Assembly (NCBI GenBank): GCA_958450365.1 | Contig: CAUEEP010000928.1 | Span: 189,501 to 253,500, forward strand | Origin: Mesorhabditis belari | Lineage: Eukaryota; Nematoda; Chromadorea; Rhabditida; Rhabditidae | Direction of reading: 5' to 3' | DNA length: 64,000 bases | Shown: positions 52,694 to 63,910 of the stretch, one piece after another | Layout: every line of letters starts with the position of its first letter | How positions within the stretch are numbered: the stretch's first letter is position 1 | Position numbers and translations under genes: made by a program | Notes under the pieces: model-generated | The model's database searches: none | Seen by the model: the letters and a program-made list of their open reading frames with translations, nothing else | What the model was told of the DNA's origin: nothing

Positions 52694-53277
52694 TCTGTTT
52701 TCTAAAATACATCCTCTTAAAAATCATCATAATCACGATAGTGACCGTTTTCTTAAATCTTTACCGGTAATTTTCCCGGCTGTGATCACAGAGGGTTGTT
52801 ATAGTATTTTAATTTTTTTTGTGATTTTCCAAGAGAGTTTTTGGTAATTTTAGCTGTTTGCCTCATACCCTTAACTATAGGATTTTTTTTGCTTTATTTC
52901 TTGTGAAAATCAACACAAACTCGTCATGACCTAAATACAAACGGAAAAATTGAATCCAAACTAACTTTCGAATGTAAAATAGGCTCTTTCGGCGCTTTAA
53001 TATTTCCTATGGTTGGGGACAGCAAAAGTAAAGAGTTTTTTTTAAAAATTTTGGTCTACACTTTTTTAATAATTTATTTTTGGTGTCTAATTTTAGTCAT
53101 TTCATCGATCAACACATTGCCTTATTCCCAATTTGCTCAAAAGTTAATAAAATTTGCTGCAAAATCGTTTAAATCTACGCAAAGTTTCTGCAAACTATAT
53201 TGATCTTTGTTTTTCTAATTATTTTCAATGAACTAGATCTTTTAAATTTTGCATCTTTTCAGGTATTCTCACTTTTC

Positions 53278-53993
53278 ATGAGCACCTCATCAATTCCATT
53301 GCCAAGCGAGGAAATCCACACACCCAATCCACATCCAGCAAGAGGTTTCTTCTTTTTAGAGTTCTTAATAAGTTTTCTAAGCATATAGCGCTAGCGGAAA
53401 GATAATTCTTTAAAATCTCTAGCTTTTTGAATGGATAAATTTGAGGCTAATTGTAATATTTCTGTGTTTAAAGTTAGCTAAATTGTGCAAGTTCATTTAA
53501 ATTTCGTCGTAATCAGATTTAAAATACTTTCATCGCTTTTAGGTATCTACGGCTTTGCACTTTATATTTTTGGTTGGATCGGGCTCATCGTCTATCTCAT
53601 TTGGGCAATTGTGCCAACACCGATTCTCGAAAGTTTTGGTGAGGATTTTAGCTACATGTTAGCTTAACTTTTGGAAGTTTAATTAAATAATATTTTGATC
53701 TTTAGGAATTACGTACGTTCCGGCTAAAGCTTGGGTTGTTGTGGTGCCACTTGGAATATTTCTTCTGACGATTCTCTTCCCACTCACCATCTTGTTCATC
53801 AACATTTTTCGTTTTCAGGGAGTATTCGACGATATTCAGGTTAGCTTTAGCAGTTCATTTTATCACTAAACATCTCAAAGTTTAGCATATCGAGAAAGAC
53901 TTCGGAGACGATCTTTTTGCGAGTATCAACTTACTTCCTCAACAGCAACAAAAGGCGACCAATAATAAGAAGAACAACAAAAAGAGAAATTGA
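53278..53993 (+). CDS. PIGP: PIG-P domain protein (GPI-GlcNAc transferase subunit P)
   Basis: PIG-P is a small ER membrane subunit of the enzyme that starts GPI-anchor synthesis by moving GlcNAc to phosphatidylinositol. The start at 53278 gives MSTSSIPLPSEEIHTPNPHP. The next exon is a first membrane segment, GFALYIFGWIGLIVYLIWA, then VPTPILESFG. The third reads ITYVPAKAWVVVVPLGIFLL, a second membrane hairpin. The last exon (from 53886) reads HIEKDFGDDLFASINLLPQQ and ends KKNNKKRN with stop at 53991-53993. The two membrane segments and the Gly-Ile-Thr-Tyr junction fit the family. The stop codon is only 6 nt before the NOA1 ATG, in the same frame. Confidence 0.85.
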
Positions 53994-53999
53994 AAAGAA

Positions 54000-56900
54000 A
54001 TGTTGGCGAGGATTTGTCGTTTTTCTCGAAGATATCCATCAACATCAACATCAATACCGACATCTGGGCAACATAAATGGAAAAGAGTTGAAGGATCGAG
54101 ATCAAGCAAGGTAAAAATATAAAAATAAGAAATAAAAGCTGTTAGAAGAAGAAATAGTTTTATTGTTTTTAGGTTTTTGAGATCCAAAAACGATTGGCTG
54201 AATACGAAAGAAATGTTCGCTTGGTTGAGAAAAATACAAGTGACTATTCAGTGGAATCGATTATGGCTGAACAACATATACAGTAACAATTAATTAGACC
54301 CATCTTTACTTTAATGTTTAGGTCAAACACGCAAGAATTTGCAAAGCTGTTGACAAGACGAGAACAAGAAACCCTAAAAATTGAGGACAAAGGAGAAAAC
54401 ACGGATTGCTATACGCGAGAAATAAGGAAATACACGTTCCCATTGGCTCAAAATGAACAGGTGATTTGAAAATGATTGCGTTTGACAGATATAAAACATT
54501 TTCTTTATTTTATCTAACAAGGGAAAGGCACCGAATCAAGCTGGTCTTTTGACTCGAGACCAAGTCCATCTTATAAAGTCGGCCATCGGGATCTCAAATC
54601 CGTTTTTGGTTTTTGCAGAACGCTTCGCAAACGCGAGATATTTGACGTAGAAAATCACTCGGAATTTTGAGCTTTGAGGCGCGTTTTTTTTGCAGGCCAA
54701 TACTGTGTCTAGCCATCCAAAAGAGAAGAGAATATGGTGGGTGGTCCTCGGCCCTCGGCGTTCCCACCCATCTCCGAGAGTATAAAATTTTTAAAAAAAT
54801 TGCTTAATTTTATATTTCTTTTATCTTTTTTGATTTATATTAGGTTGGAAAGTTCTCGGAAAAAGTTTACTGAAATTTCTTAAAAACGAATCCACCAATT
54901 CAAGAAAAAAGTCGACTCCAAGAAATTACTCGTAAAAAAATGAGTGCAGCTTTCCCTTAAAATTTAGAGATTAAATTCAGCTCACTTTTTGCACGAGAAA
55001 AACGATTCCTCATGAGGTAAAGCTAGCATAAATGAACAATACGCTCTATAACCTTTATTTTTGGCCAAAAAATTTTTATAGAGAAGCTGTATTTCAAAAA
55101 AGAATTTTTTGATGCCATCTTCTTGGCACTGAGTGTTTGCTAAAATAGGTGATTTTGAAAAATTAAAGCATTAGGTAAAATTTGCCTTAATCGCAAATTT
55201 TCCCTATTTTAAGTACTTGATTTTAGGTTTTGAATGGGACCCATTGCCTATTCATTAATCCATCTAAAACTTGTCTAAAGGCTGGTCACTCAAAAAGTGA
55301 CCAAGTCACTTCAGCTGAAGAAATCTCTTATTTTTTACCTGAAGCCCACTCTAATTTTTTGATCAAAAACTTTTTGAAATATAGTCAAGTTTATCAAAAA
55401 ATCTGGGAAGAATTCATGGCTTGATTTTTGAGAAATCACCGTGCAAACTTTTTCCGAGAACTTTTGAACCTAATAACTTAAATCTATACAAAGATCATCG
55501 TCGATAGAATCGAAGAGATAAGCTACAAGCTACCATCTCTTGCCCCATAAAGTCCTGACTTAAGCCCTTCAAATTATCACATTGATTGAGACGCCAATAG
55601 TTCAGTGATAGAATGTCTGCCCGGTAAGCAGCAGGTCGAGGGTTCAATTCCCCTCGGTTCCAAATTCTTTCCCATTCTTTCTCATTTACTTTATTATTCC
55701 TATCTACCAAATAATTCGTTGCCGAAGAGCACTTCGATAAATGCTCAGAAGTTGAAATTGCGCTCGCCCGCTATTTTTGTCTCGAAGACTCGGTTCTTTG
55801 ATACTGGCTTCAAGGTTTTGAGCATAAAATGGCAAATGTTTCTCGATAATAATCGATGATATATCTTACAAAGGAAAGGCACCGAGTCAAGCTGGTCTTT
55901 TGACTCGAGACCAAGTCCATCTTATAAAGTCGGCCATCGGGATCTCAAATCCGTTTTTGGTTTTTGCAGAACGCTTCGCAAACGCGAGATATTTGACGTA
56001 GAAAATCATTCGGAATTTTGAGCTCCTTATGAGGCCGCCACACGTTTGCTTAACAACGCTTCGGTGGCCTAGTGGATATTGTTCTAGACTACCGAACCTA
56101 TTACGTTCTTTGCCCTCAAGTTTGAGTCCCACTTTCCTCAAATTTTTTTTGCTTTTTTAAGAAACTGTTTCCTTACGTATTTGCATTGAAATTTTGACTC
56201 GAGTTTTATACACCGCTTTTTGTAACTTCAACAAATAATTTACAAAAGTTCAAAATCAGTATAGAAAATTCAACACTTGTTGCCACATTTCTGAAAGCTA
56301 CAGGAAACGGCGCATAAAACTCAACTCGATTATTCATTGCAAATAGTAGGGAGATGGTTACAAAAAGCGGTGTATAAAACTCGAGTCAAAATTTCAATGC
56401 AAATGCAATAAGGAAACAGTTTCTTAAAAAAAGTTTGAGGAAATTGGGACTCGAACCTGGGGCAAAAAGTGTAATAGGTTCGATAGCCTATCCACTAGAT
56501 ATAATCTCAAACTAGATCAAAAACATCAGATTTCTCCTTAAAATCACAACTTTCAGCTTGCAACCGTGGTGCATCTCAATACACACCGGACAGAACAGCT
56601 GCTATTCAACAGGTTTTTGGTCATTTTGTATAAATTTAAGTTATAAATAAAAAAGATAAACAAAACTTCAAATTAAGCGATTTTTAAAAAAATTTATACT
56701 CTTGGGGATGGGTGTTTGTTGGGTAAGAGCGCCGAGAGGCGAAAAGCACCCACGTTGTTCTGCGGTGTGCGGCTTTCTAAAAGAGAAGAGAACAAGATGG
56801 GTGGTCTTCGCCTCTCGGCGCTCTTACCCAACAAACGCCCATACCCGAGCGCATAAAATTTTTAAAAAAATTGCTGACTTTGATATTTTGTTTATCTTTT

Positions 56901-59900
56901 TTGACTTATAACTTAAATCTATACAAAATAATTTTAAAAAACCTGTTGATAGGCAGCTGTTGTATCCGATATGTATTGGGGTGCACCACGGTTGCAATGC
57001 TGAAAGTTGTAATTTTAAGGGGAAATCGAATGTTTTAAATCTAGTTTGAAATTAGTTCTAGTGGATAGTCTGCTAGAATACCGAACCTATTACACTTTTT
57101 GCCCCAGGTTCGAGTCTCGTCAAACTTTTTAAAAAACCATCTCCCTACTATTTGCAATGAATAATCGAGTTGAGTTTTATGCAGCTGTAGCTTTCAGAAA
57201 TGTGGCAACAAATATTAAATTTTCAATACTGATTGACTGATTCTGATAATTTAAAGGTTCCAGATTTTGTAAATTATTTGTTGAAGTTACAAACGGTGCA
57301 TAAACTCGTCTAAAAAGCAAAATTATCCAATAATTTATTATTTTAGATCGATTATACTTCATCGTTGAAAGATGGCTCTTCTGGTGGAGAAACATCTCTT
57401 TCAGCCATCGATCGAGGATTCTACATTGAAGGAGACATTTATTTTGATGAATATCGGGCTGGTACAATTCTTGATTTGCCTGAAGATGAAATGACAAGGC
57501 GAGAAAAGATTTCTCTACAATTTATCTTGGATTTTAGGGCAACCGCCGATCTTTATGGTCCAGAGGATGCTGTTGAACACATCGAATTTCAGTTACCAGG
57601 GCAAAGCAATGAAATTGTAAGTACATGAAGAAATATAGCATCTAGATATGATTATGTTTTGTATTCTTTTGTAGGTATCAGCGGAAGAAGAAGATGTAAA
57701 TAAGACGTGGATTGAACAATTCGGGACTCTCGACCCATCGCGGCCGGAAAGTCGTCGATCTTGTTGTGGGTGTGGAGCTCATTTTCATTGTAAGGTCTGT
57801 ATTGCATAGTTTTTATTGAAGTTGTCATTTTAATCAAATCATAGCCTTTTTGCAAGTCCTTTATTTTCAGGACCCTTCTTTGCCTGGTTTTGTCCCAGTG
57901 GAACTCTTTGAGAAAGTCGAACGTCCAAGGAAAACAACTGAACAACACTTATGCAAAAGATGTCATCTATTGAAACACCATAATTTCTTGGTTTGTTTGT
58001 GATCAAGTTCTTTACTATTCTTATTTAGCTGAATGTGAATGTTTGTCCGGTTGATTACATGAAAATGATGGAACATTTGAAGATGAAAGAGGAGGCTCTC
58101 GTAAGTGGAAATATTTATATTGTAATCTTTACGTGCGTTTAGATTCTTTTGATTGTTGATATGACGGATTTGCCTGGATCAATTCATCGTCAATTACCCC
58201 ATATCATTGGAGAAAGAAAACCGATGATTGTTATTGGTTAGTAAGAATTTTATTACAAAAACAACAACTTTAAGATATTCAACCAAATATTCTCATTTAG
58301 GTAATAAAGTCGATCTTCTTCCTCCCGATGCTCGTTGTGGATATTTGAAAAGATTTCGACAAGTTGTTGAATCAACCATTGAAGAAGCTGGATTTAAACA
58401 TAAGTAAGTATACCCTACAATTTTTATCTTTTTACTAAATTAGCCCTTTGTTAAAATTTTAATATTCTGTTTTAGATTCAATCTTTTGCACACAGCATTG
58501 GTCAGCGCCAAAACGGGTTATGGAGTCGAGGATTTAATTACGGTAAAGGACTTTATTCAACTAAACTTTGAAAACAGTTGTAACCTTTTATTCTTGGAAA
58601 AACGTAATTAATCGGTTTTAGCAAATTCACATGAATTGGATCAATCCGAGAATGGGCGCGAGAGCGGACATGTATCTTGTCGGATGTACAAATGCTGGCA
58701 AATCGTAAGTGTTATAACTGAGCAATATCACTTTAATATTTGTTTTTAGAACCTTGTTTAACTCGTTTCTTCAGTCGGATTTGTGCAAAGTGAGGGCTGT
58801 TGATTTGGTGGAAAGAGCAACAACTTCGATTTGGCCTGGAACAACGGCTAGTTGATTATTCTCCGCATAATCTTTTTGCTAGGTTTAGATATCTTTGCTG
58901 AAGTTTCCTGTGATGAAAGTATCCCCACATCGACTTGAGTTGAGGAGAAGAAGATTACTCGCTAATAAGTATGTTATATTTTGACTATAAGTTTCGGTTT
59001 GATCTTTTTATAGAGCTTGGCAACAAAAGGAAAACTACATGCGCAAATTAGCGCTTCAAGAAACTGGAGAGAGCAAATATGCTGTGTTGACGGGACTTCT
59101 ACAAAATACTTACAAGGTTATAAATGCTATTTGTATTGCGATAATAAAGATTATTCGGGTCCTATTAAAAATTTTATTTTAGTTAATTTTAGGAGAGAGA
59201 GGATGAATTGCAACCGGTGAGCATGAATGAGCTGCAAGGAATAGCTGAACCGAAAAAAGATGAGAAAAAGTTGGTGTTTGGCGTTGACAATTAAGAAAAA
59301 TTTTTCTATAACAAGCACATTTAATTATTCAGATGGTCATTAGATGATCACATCTTCGCAAAGGGTAATTGGTGTTATGATACGCCCGGTACTGTGAATC
59401 AAGACCAAGTAAAGATTATCTGATTTTAGCAAGAGTTACTTTCAAATTTTAGGTTCTTGGTTTGTTCACTTTGTCTGAGTTAGTAAAAGTGCTTCCTCGG
59501 CAACTATTGACTCCAAGAACGGCAATTGTAAAACCAGGTAAGATTTAGACAAATAATTGTTAACCTCAAGTGTGTCATGCAGGAAATTCTCTGATAATTG
59601 GCGGTGTTGCTGTTGTAGATCTTCTTTCAACAACAACTGGAGATTCGGCGTTGGTGAGTAGTTTAACCTAAGTTTAAACCAATTGTGGTAAAAATTTACT
59701 TTAGATTCTATGTTACTGGCATTGATTATTTTAGTTGACAGTGTTTGCAAGTGGCAATCTTCCATTGAATGTGGTTGCAACAAGGGATGTCGACAAATTT
59801 CTCGAGGTTAACCTACCAAAAGGTTTGGTTAACCTACGCTTAATTGGATTCATTTTGTCGTTTGAGGTACGCTCGTTGTGCCGCTGCCAGACCCGAAACG

Positions 59901-60347
59901 ATTGGAGAAATGGCCGAAAATGGAGGGTGAAGCTTTTGAGATTGTCGGTTGTACTGATGAAATTGCGGCAACAGATTTGGTGAGTGATTTGGTGCCTGGG
60001 TAAACGTTTTAGTGATGTAATTTCAATAAGATTTATCTATTCCTTTTATTTAGGTTTTATCAAGCATCGGTTGGGTATCCATCACATCACCAAATGGAGT
60101 GATCATCCGTGGAAGAATTCCAACAGGAAAAGGTGTCACTACACGGGAATCACTGCTACCATATGCAGCTGAATTGAGAGGAAAAAGAATCCCGGGGACA
60201 CCATTTTATTCGGTTAGTTTTTTGAAAGCCATTGAACAAAAATATTTCTTTTTATCATCTACTTTTTAGGTAAAGCCTGTCGAGTTTCCAATCAATGTGA
60301 GGCGTCAACAAGCGATTCTCAATCGACGGAGATTTAAAGGGATCTAA
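54000..60347 (+). CDS. NOA1: NOA1-like circularly permuted mitochondrial GTPase
   Basis: NOA1 (YqeH family) is a mitochondrial GTPase needed for mitoribosome assembly. The start at 54000 gives MLARICRFSRRYPSTSTSIP, a basic, Ser-rich presumptive mitochondrial presequence. A zinc-binding region reads CCGCGAHFHC ... HLCKRCHLLKHHNF (57740-57990). GTPase motifs come in the permuted order: GNKVDLLPPD (G4, about 58300), SAKTGYGVEDL (G5, about 58505), LVGCTNAGKSTLFNSF (G1, about 58690), ERATTSIWPGTT (G2, about 58830) and CYDTPGTVNQDQV (G3, about 59385). The C-terminal domain reads LLTPRTAIVKPGNSLIIGGV and IGWVSITSPNGVIIRGRIPT, ending ILNRRRFKGI with stop at 60345-60347. The intron between IRKYTFPLAQNEQ (54460) and IDYTSSLKDGSSGG (57344) is 2.9 kb and is almost all repeats. 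Confidence 0.9.
54522..54680. repeat. Direct repeat copy 1 in a NOA1 intron
   Basis: About 160 bp (ggaaaggcaccgaatcaagc ... cggaattttgagct) recurs at 55871-56035 in the same orientation with few differences. The 1.2 kb between them holds two other mobile elements. Confidence 0.8.
54840..55473. mobile_element. MITE with GTTCTCGGAAAAAGTTT ends, copy 3
   Basis: It starts ttaggttggaaagttctcgg and ends ccgagaacttttgaacctaa. The interior matches 14536-15200 (cactgagtgtttgctaaaat; tgaccaagtcacttcagctg). The TTAGGTTG ends resemble mariner ends, so mariner-type mobilisation is plausible. Confidence 0.8.
55492..55745 (+). mobile_element. tRNA-derived SINE copy 2
   Basis: It contains gccaatagttcagtgatag (A box) and cgagggttcaattcccctcg (B box, with a paired T stem), within sequence that also flanks the copy at 25209-25545. 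The anticodon loop lacks the usual U33 and the acceptor ends do not pair well, so this is a retroposon head and not a tRNA gene. Confidence 0.7.
55871..56035. repeat. Direct repeat copy 2 in a NOA1 intron
   Basis: Second copy of 54522-54680 (ggaaaggcaccgagtcaagc ...). It ends just before the tRNA-like segment at 56050. Confidence 0.8.
56050..57320. mobile_element. Large nested inverted repeat with tRNA-like heads
   Basis: The arms 56205-56700 and 56870-57315 are inverted copies around a centre near 56770 (left ccacatttctgaaagctaca, right tgtagctttcagaaatgtgg; left ggtgcatctcaatacacacc). The centre itself is a hairpin (gggtaagagcgccgagaggc and its complement). tRNA-like heads with A and B boxes occur at 56058-56130, 56445-56515 (minus) and 57050-57125, with ggtggcctagtgg and ccaggttcgagtc. 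A further inverted copy of 56070-56215 lies at 56370-56500. It all lies inside a NOA1 intron. Confidence 0.7.
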
Positions 60348-60624
60348 AAAAATTTCTGTTATAGTTTTGTATATTGAATCTCGTTGTTATGTTACTTGTT
60401 GAAATATAGTTTTCAATGTTGTGAAAGTAGCATTATTTCGATAATTTATTGAGATCGGATTAAAGAACAAAAAAATTATCTTGGCCCCATTGCGAGATTT
60501 GAGGGTGGTGGAAGACCGAATTCGGAGCTGAATTTCATGAGATCTTGAAATGGTTTTATATCACAAAAAATGCAAATATGCCGATATTTATTTCACGACA
60601 CAGTGGCCTTGCCACCTCAAAAAC
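60348..60624. other. Convergent 3' region between NOA1 and the CCDC50-like gene
   Basis: 277 bp of AT-rich sequence between two convergent genes. No feature beyond presumptive 3' UTRs. Confidence 0.5.
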
Positions 60625-63600
60625 TTACAAATAAGATGGTGGTGGCTCGTCAAGTTGTCTTTGAGGAATTGATGTTGATTGAACAAGCGGATATGGTGGA
60701 TTGGAATGAGTTGATTGAACGGGTTGAGTGGGATTCTGAATGATATCCATCAAAAATGGATTTGTTGATGCCATTTGAAGCGATTGAGGAACATTGTGGG
60801 GATATTGATTGGTTGAATAGGACTGATATGGCTGTTGAGGAAATTGCTCTTGAATTGGCGACTGTTGAATGGGCGAACGTGGAGGGATTTGCGTGGAATG
60901 GCTCGGATCGTACAGAGTGGCCAGATAATTTTGTTGTAACAGTTGTGGAGTGTGAATATTTTGTGGTGGAGCTGGCCATTGATCGTCATCGTTTCGTTGA
61001 TCGATTGAGGAGAGACGGGGATTCGCGAGACCGGGCAGGGGAACACCCTGAAAATGGAAAAACAATAAAGAAGTAGCACGAAATTGGTGAAATCTATGAA
61101 AATTTGTTATTACTCTACCTGAACTCGACGAGCTGTTGTAGTTGCTTGAAATTGTGATTGTTGTTGTGATTGTGTTTGATAAGAAGGAGAAGTTGAAGAG
61201 AAATTAGACATTTGTTGATTGTTGAATGATGGGGAGATTTGTCCTCCACTATCTACTCCTCCTCGTTGAGCATCCAACTGACCTGAATTTTTTTCGCTCT
61301 GTTAAGGCCAATGGGAAATACCGTAAAAAAAGTCTAATAGAAAGTCCCCTATAAGAGCGTCGCGTAGTCTAAGTTTACTCTCAAAGGAACGCTCAGATCT
61401 TGACACTAGTACGTTTATTTCTGCGCACTTGGGTATCAAATGAAAGTAGAGAGGATGGGTGATTTTTTGAGATATAATACAGATTTTTAGCATTAACAAG
61501 CGCTTAGAAAAAAATGATTGAAAATCGGCTCTTTTTTTGAGAGTAAACTTAGACTACGCGACGCTCCTATAGGGCGGCCGTTCTATTAGAGTTTTGATGG
61601 TATTATATTGGAATGCTGTTAAGTGACATAGATGCAGGCTAAACATGTTAGTGATAACAAAACAAGCAGATTTGCGGTATAATTTTTGCCTCTGAAAAAC
61701 GAACACCCTCTGGCACAATAGACTTCTTGTTTTCAAAATTGAAATTGAATGTGCCAGAATGTGCGCGTTTCTGTGAGCACAAAGTAAAATTGGATTTTCA
61801 GGTGCTTGACTATAAATCATAAATTTTCTCCTCAAAAAAAACACACTCGTTGATGCACTCAAATTCACTCCAAATGTCGTTGTGTGGCGGGGGAATTCAG
61901 TTGTTGAAATCATTGAATCCAATGGAACATAACTTGGATCGGCCATTCGATTCTGGAAAAAGAAAAAAAAACAAAAATAACAGAAGCATGCAATTCACTC
62001 ATTCACTTTTCTCAACAAACCAATTCATTTTGTGTCCTTTCATCGAGATTCAATTCATCACCCGTCAAAAGATCACGAATTGGCCGATTCTCAACGCGAA
62101 GTTCTATACAAAAGCGATATATGAGAATATGTAAACTATTAGATTTTTATTATCCAAGCCTTTTGAATAAACCTGAGCCTTGATTTGTGGTCATTTGGAG
62201 TGGAAGTGGTTGAGAGATCGGAACTCGAGGAGCGATCACATTTTGGGGTTGCTGAGATTGGGTTGATTAACTTCCATCAAAGGCTAATATTTACAAGTAT
62301 TTACTCACTACTTACCGTAAAAACTTTAATAGAAGACCCCCCCCCCCCTCCTTCGACTCCTCGAAATCATGAGCTCTTTAAATATTTTTTAGCTAAAGTT
62401 GTAGATATGGGCCCAGATAGAAGTATTTTTGCGTTGGCAGTAAAATTGGTAACGTGGTTTTTAAAAAAAATTGTAAGGGTTCATTTTTTTTGGGAGATCG
62501 TCCAAGGGTTTTGGGTAAGAAAATATTATTTTTACTTTTAAGCATGTTTCTTGCATATTTTAGACCAATCTTAGATATTTTAGAGCTATCGCGTTCAATG
62601 GTTTTTAAGAATAAATAAATTTTTGATTCATGTGGGAGACCACTACCTACAGGGTCCGAGAAAAGTATTGTCGCGTCTCTTTGAATTAACTTTTATGTGA
62701 TTTAAAAGTATCCTTTTACGTTGTGTAAAACATGAATTTTGTCCAGTTTTTTTTCCTCTTTCGAATGGTGCATAGCATTCAATGTGTATTTTTAGAAATG
62801 CAAGCTTGCCCTCATCGAGAAGCGATCGCTATGCTTTTGAAAGCCGGAGAGTCGAAGGCGGCCATCTCGCGAAAGCTCAAAAACAACATCAGAACTGTTC
62901 AACGACTTGCCAAACAGTTGCAAGAGAAAGGACACGTCAAGGAGAAGCCGAAAAAAGGAAGACCTCGATCGGTGAACCCGCCAAACATTTTGTATTTCTT
63001 TGGCTGGCCGATTTTGGGGGGATTGAAAAAAATAGAAGACCCGGGTCTTCTATTCGAGTTTTTACGGTATATTAGGTATATTTTCAAAAGTTGTGTATTC
63101 TACGGCATTCTATTTGCTACGGCACAATCTGTTATCCTCTTACCGTACTCATCGATGGCCCTGTTCCCCTTTGTTCTTCATCGGCCAATCTCTTTGCCAA
63201 TTCCTCGTCGTGTCTCAATTGCATTTGTCTGAAGAGTTAGAATTTGAAAAAATGAAAAATCAATAGAATCCTGAATGCTTAAGTGCTTAAATGAGTGCTA
63301 TTTGTTTAGGTAAAAATGATTTTGAATCATTTTTAATTAGAGCAAAATGTACAACGTTAGAAATTCAAATAAATGAACCATAATCTAAACTGTGTGTACT
63401 TTGTGCTTTCACAAATGCACAATGCATGGGATACTAGACTAAAATCCCTGTTTCCTTTCTTTTTCTTTTACTCACTTCATCATTTGTGCTTCTTTTTCGA
63501 TTTCCATTTGCAGTTGTCTGGCCACATTTTCATCGTGAGCCGTGCTGAATAAAAATGATTTCTAGATTGGAAAAGTCAAGTCTTTTTACAAAAGCAAGCC

Positions 63601-63870
63601 TTTTTACAATCACTTACATGCTATTTATATCATTTAAATGCCTTTGTCTTGCATCATCTCTTTCTCGATTTTGTTCAACTCGGCTCCTTCGCGTATCATG
63701 GCCTATTAGTTGTCTGAAATTTTACGAATAATATTATTTTGTTTTTTAGATTCTATAATTTTCAGATTTCTCACCTTTCTGCTCGATTTCTTCCATAATG
63801 TGAATCATATTCCTGTTGCTGTAATTGATACGCCAAATTGTGATCCTCAGCCATTCGCATTCGGGCACGA
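60625..63870 (-). CDS. CCDC50-like (Ymer) coiled-coil, ubiquitin-binding protein; 5' end outside window
   Basis: CCDC50/Ymer binds polyubiquitin through MIU motifs and modulates signalling and receptor turnover. The most upstream exon visible (about 63771-63870) reads MAEDHNLAYQLQQQEYDSHY, the conserved N-terminal core (LEDHxLAxxLQExE). The following exons read QLIGHDTRRSRVEQNRERDD, TAHDENVARQLQMEIEKEAQ and QMQLRHDEELAKRLADEEQR; the last is a MIU-type helix with its E-x2-A-x2-L-A core. Then come QQPQNVIAPRVPISQPLPL, LRVENRPIRDLLTGDELNLD and MADPSYVPLDSMISTTEFPR. The Gln/Ser/Pro-rich tail (GGQISPSFNNQQMSNFSST; SPIQEQFPQQPYQSYSTNQY) ends QLDEPPPSYL with stop at 60625-60627. PPPSY is a PPxY motif that would bind NEDD4-type WW domains. 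The first exon(s) lie beyond the window. The family name is by N-terminal resemblance. Confidence 0.65.
61319..61602. mobile_element. MITE with TACCGTAAAA ends in a CCDC50-like intron
   Basis: It starts taccgtaaaaaaagtctaat and ends attagagttttgatggta. The arms cgcgtagtctaagtttactc and gagtaaacttagactacgcg are exact inverted repeats. It is related to the copies at 43720 and 52407. Confidence 0.8.
62313..63069 (+). mobile_element. Deleted DNA transposon retaining a helix-turn-helix domain
   Basis: The ends are taccgtaaaaactttaatag (62313) and the complement ttctattcgagtttttacgg then ta (63069). Inside, on the plus strand (about 62795-62980), a frame reads CPHREAIAMLLKAGESKAAI then SRKLKNNIRTVQRLAKQLQE and KGHVKEKPKKGRPRSVN. 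This is a homeodomain-like helix-turn-helix followed by a basic GRPR hinge, as in Tc1/mariner-superfamily transposases. No catalytic core follows, so it is an internally deleted element. It may be the source family of the shorter TACCGTAA elements in the window. Confidence 0.75.
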
Positions 63871-63910
63871 ACTGAGGATTTATTTACGTACAGAATTTAC
63901 TTATTTAATT

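Noticed and set aside
55590..55665. Possible functional tRNA gene (good A and B boxes)
   Set aside because: The loop lacks U33, the acceptor ends do not pair, and the sequence is part of a dispersed repeat also present at 25209-25545.
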